Shown: positions 62,883 to 64,000 of the stretch, piece by piece
Layout: each line of letters opens with the position of its first letter
How positions within the stretch are numbered: position 1 is the stretch's first letter
NCBI GenBank assembly: GCA_018674495.1
Contig: JABHAA010000041.1
Coordinates: 25,342 to 89,341 of the forward strand
Origin: Rhodospirillaceae bacterium
GTDB taxonomy: Bacteria; Pseudomonadota; Alphaproteobacteria; Rhodospirillales; UBA2165
Reading direction: 5' to 3'
Length of the DNA stretch: 64,000 nucleotides
Made by a program: the position numbers and the translations under genes
Notes under the pieces: model-generated
Told to the model about the DNA's origin: nothing
The model's database searches: none
Seen by the model: the letters and a program-made list of their open reading frames with translations, nothing else

Positions 62883-63902
62883 CTAATGACGGCTGCGACG
62901 GTCCATGAATGTGTAGCGGCTTTGCGAGGTGACGGAAATGTCGATGTCTTCGCCGTCGCGGCGGAGATTGATGACAATCTCGACGCCGGCTTCACCGGCG
63001 CTCCAAATCAGGCGGTACATTTCGGTCAGCGACGAGGCGGTCTCGTCATTGATGCCGGTGATCAGATCGCCGGGCTCGACGCCGGCGCTGTCGGACGGCC
63101 CGTCGGGGATGGTTCCCGATACGAACAAGCGGCCCATGGCCTCTGCCGTATACATGCCGAGCCAGGGTCGCATGGGGCCTTGGGCGCGGCCCAATGAGAT
63201 CAGATCATCATAAATGGGCTGCAACAGATCGATGGGAACGAACATGTTGCCCTGGCTGTCTTTTTTGCCGCTCTCGGCATCGTTGACCCAGAGCGAGCCG
63301 ACGCCGGCCAGCTTGCCGTTGCTGCGGATCAGGGCGGCGCCGGACCAATTGGGATGGATTGGGGTCGTGAAGATGGCCCGCTCCAGCATGTATTCCCAGG
63401 AGCCGGCAAACTCGCGCCGGGATGCGACGGTGCCGGCGATGGCATGCTGGGCGTTGCCGTAGGGGGCGATGATGACGGGCTCATTTTCTTCCAGGTCATC
63501 GGCGCTGCCCATGGGCAGTGTGGGTAGATCAAGGGGCTGCAAAGCGTGGATGATGGCCATGCCGGTTTCGTGGCTGTAGCCGACCAACTCGGCCTCGACC
63601 TCCTGGCCGCCGCGCCCATTGAGGACAATGCGACTGGCATCGACCACCAGATAGCCGATGGTGAGGATAAAGTTATCGTCGTGGATTTTAACGGCGTTGC
63701 CTTGGCGCTCGGTACCGAGGGTGCGGGCGCTGAAGGCCTCTTCCGGCACTTCGGCCGAAAGCCTGAGCACAGCGGCCAGGGCGTTTTCCAGATCGAAGGA
63801 AAGCTCTTCTGCCTTGGGGTGGGGCGCGAGCTTCAAGGTCGGGTCGAGCAGATGCAAAAGCCCGCTTGGGCGGTGGCCGTTGGCGCGTTCAATAGGAGGC
63901 AT
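62883..63902 (-). CDS. DegP/HtrA-like protein with degraded catalytic triad plus PDZ domain
   Basis: A 339-residue S1C-fold protein with a trypsin-like half (about 40-215) and a PDZ domain (about 235-325, GVEPGDLITGINDETASSLT). The triad positions read ILTIGYLVVDA (Tyr84 where His is expected), VGYSHETGMAI (Gly114 where Asp is expected) and HPNWSGAALI (Ser187 kept, but NWSGA not GNSGG). Without His and Asp it should not be a protease. No signal peptide or membrane helix is visible, so it is likely cytosolic. It may act as a scaffold or chaperone, like known pseudo-HtrA proteins. Confidence 0.85.
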   Translation of the reverse strand: MPPIERANGHRPSGLLHLLDPTLKLAPHPKAEELSFDLENALAAVLRLSAEVPEEAFSARTLGTERQGNAVKIHDDNFILTIGYLVVDASRIVLNGRGGQEVEAELVGYSHETGMAIIHALQPLDLPTLPMGSADDLEENEPVIIAPYGNAQHAIAGTVASRREFAGSWEYMLERAIFTTPIHPNWSGAALIRSNGKLAGVGSLWVNDAESGKKDSQGNMFVPIDLLQPIYDDLISLGRAQGPMRPWLGMYTAEAMGRLFVSGTIPDGPSDSAGVEPGDLITGINDETASSLTEMYRLIWSAGEAGVEIVINLRRDGEDIDISVTSQSRYTFMDRRSRH

Positions 63903-63950
63903 AAATTACAAATCTCAGCTTTGATTTCGGATGTAGGGATCGGCGCCACA

Positions 63951-64000
63951 CTAGAGCACTATTTGACCAAATGGAACCATTTGGTCAAATAGTGCTCTAG
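63951..64000. repeat. Perfect 24-bp-arm palindrome, REP/RIME-like
   Basis: Arm 63951-63974 (CTAGAGCACTATTTGACCAA then ATGG) and arm 63977-64000 are exact reverse complements with a 2-nt AA gap. The CTAGAGCA...TGCTCTAG ends and the central GGAACC are the outline of the palindromic repeats scattered through alphaproteobacterial genomes (RIME/REP type). It lies about 50 bases upstream of the degenerate protease gene, outside any open frame. The window stops exactly at the arm end, so flanks on that side are unseen. Confidence 0.7.

Overview
The window looks like a chromosomal segment of a GC-rich alphaproteobacterium, most likely a Rhodospirillales-type environmental bacterium. The basis is the overall base composition, the crowded bacterial gene layout with many 1-4 bp overlaps, and the gene set: TAXI-TRAP uptake, hydantoinase/oxoprolinase pairs, DUF849 enzymes, flavin-dependent monooxygenases, PssA/Psd and a CheW protein. 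No rRNA, tRNA, CRISPR array, insertion sequence or prophage was seen. Taxonomy is inference only; no marker gene was compared.

Layout. 1-765 is the tail of a flavoprotein dehydrogenase. 766-2115 is an AT-rich islet with one membrane-protein gene and two terminator-like hairpins. 2116-13965 is a catabolic stretch: two luciferase-like monooxygenases, a zinc-ribbon/thiolase pair, an MBL hydrolase, an alpha/beta hydrolase, a beta-keto acid cleavage enzyme, a class II aldolase, a PNPOx-like protein, a DMT transporter and a MetE-like zinc enzyme. 14050-16311 is a four-domain response-regulator adenylate cyclase. 16371-25344 is a minus-strand uptake and degradation cluster: HyuB, HyuA, fused TRAP permease, TAXI binding protein, UbiD-type decarboxylase and an HpxZ/AtzH-like NTF2-fold protein. 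25367-26746 holds a truncated methyltransferase and an aldo/keto reductase. 27124-31942 is a PadR-RND efflux operon behind a striking inverted repeat. 31910-37756 holds an EF-hand protein, an acyl-CoA ligase, a lone receiver, an FAD monooxygenase and an Old Yellow Enzyme relative. 37776-39332 is pssA-psd (phosphatidylethanolamine synthesis), followed by a sulfhydrylase-type PLP enzyme and an M23 peptidase. 41764-42638 is an AT-richer, translationally coupled two-gene module with a RelA/SpoT-like domain. 42659-48069 includes a cytosolic reductive-dehalogenase homologue, a MetE-like gene interrupted by an in-frame TGA, an FMN hydroxyacid oxidase, a DksA/TraR protein and a quinone oxidoreductase. 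48212-53007 is a four-gene catabolic operon (Rieske oxygenase, amidase, enoyl-CoA hydratase, MFS carrier). 53026-63902 mixes a MATE pump, GST, HAD hydrolase, ICMT-like methyltransferase, MarR, OsmC, TypA, a CheW with an Asp/Ala-rich insert, an AsmA-like protein, RF3 and a degenerate DegP-like protein. The window ends in a perfect 24-bp-arm palindrome.

How the genes fit together: most of the window serves uptake and stepwise oxidation or hydrolysis of organic acids, amides and aromatics, with CoA activation (acyl-CoA ligase, thiolase, hydratase). Exporters (RND, MATE, DMT, MFS) sit next to their own regulators or enzymes. The most unusual items are the coupled RelA/SpoT-like module, the in-frame TGA in the MetE-like gene, a methyltransferase collapsed to a 51-codon N/C fusion, the protease-like protein lacking its catalytic His and Asp, and the terminal palindrome.
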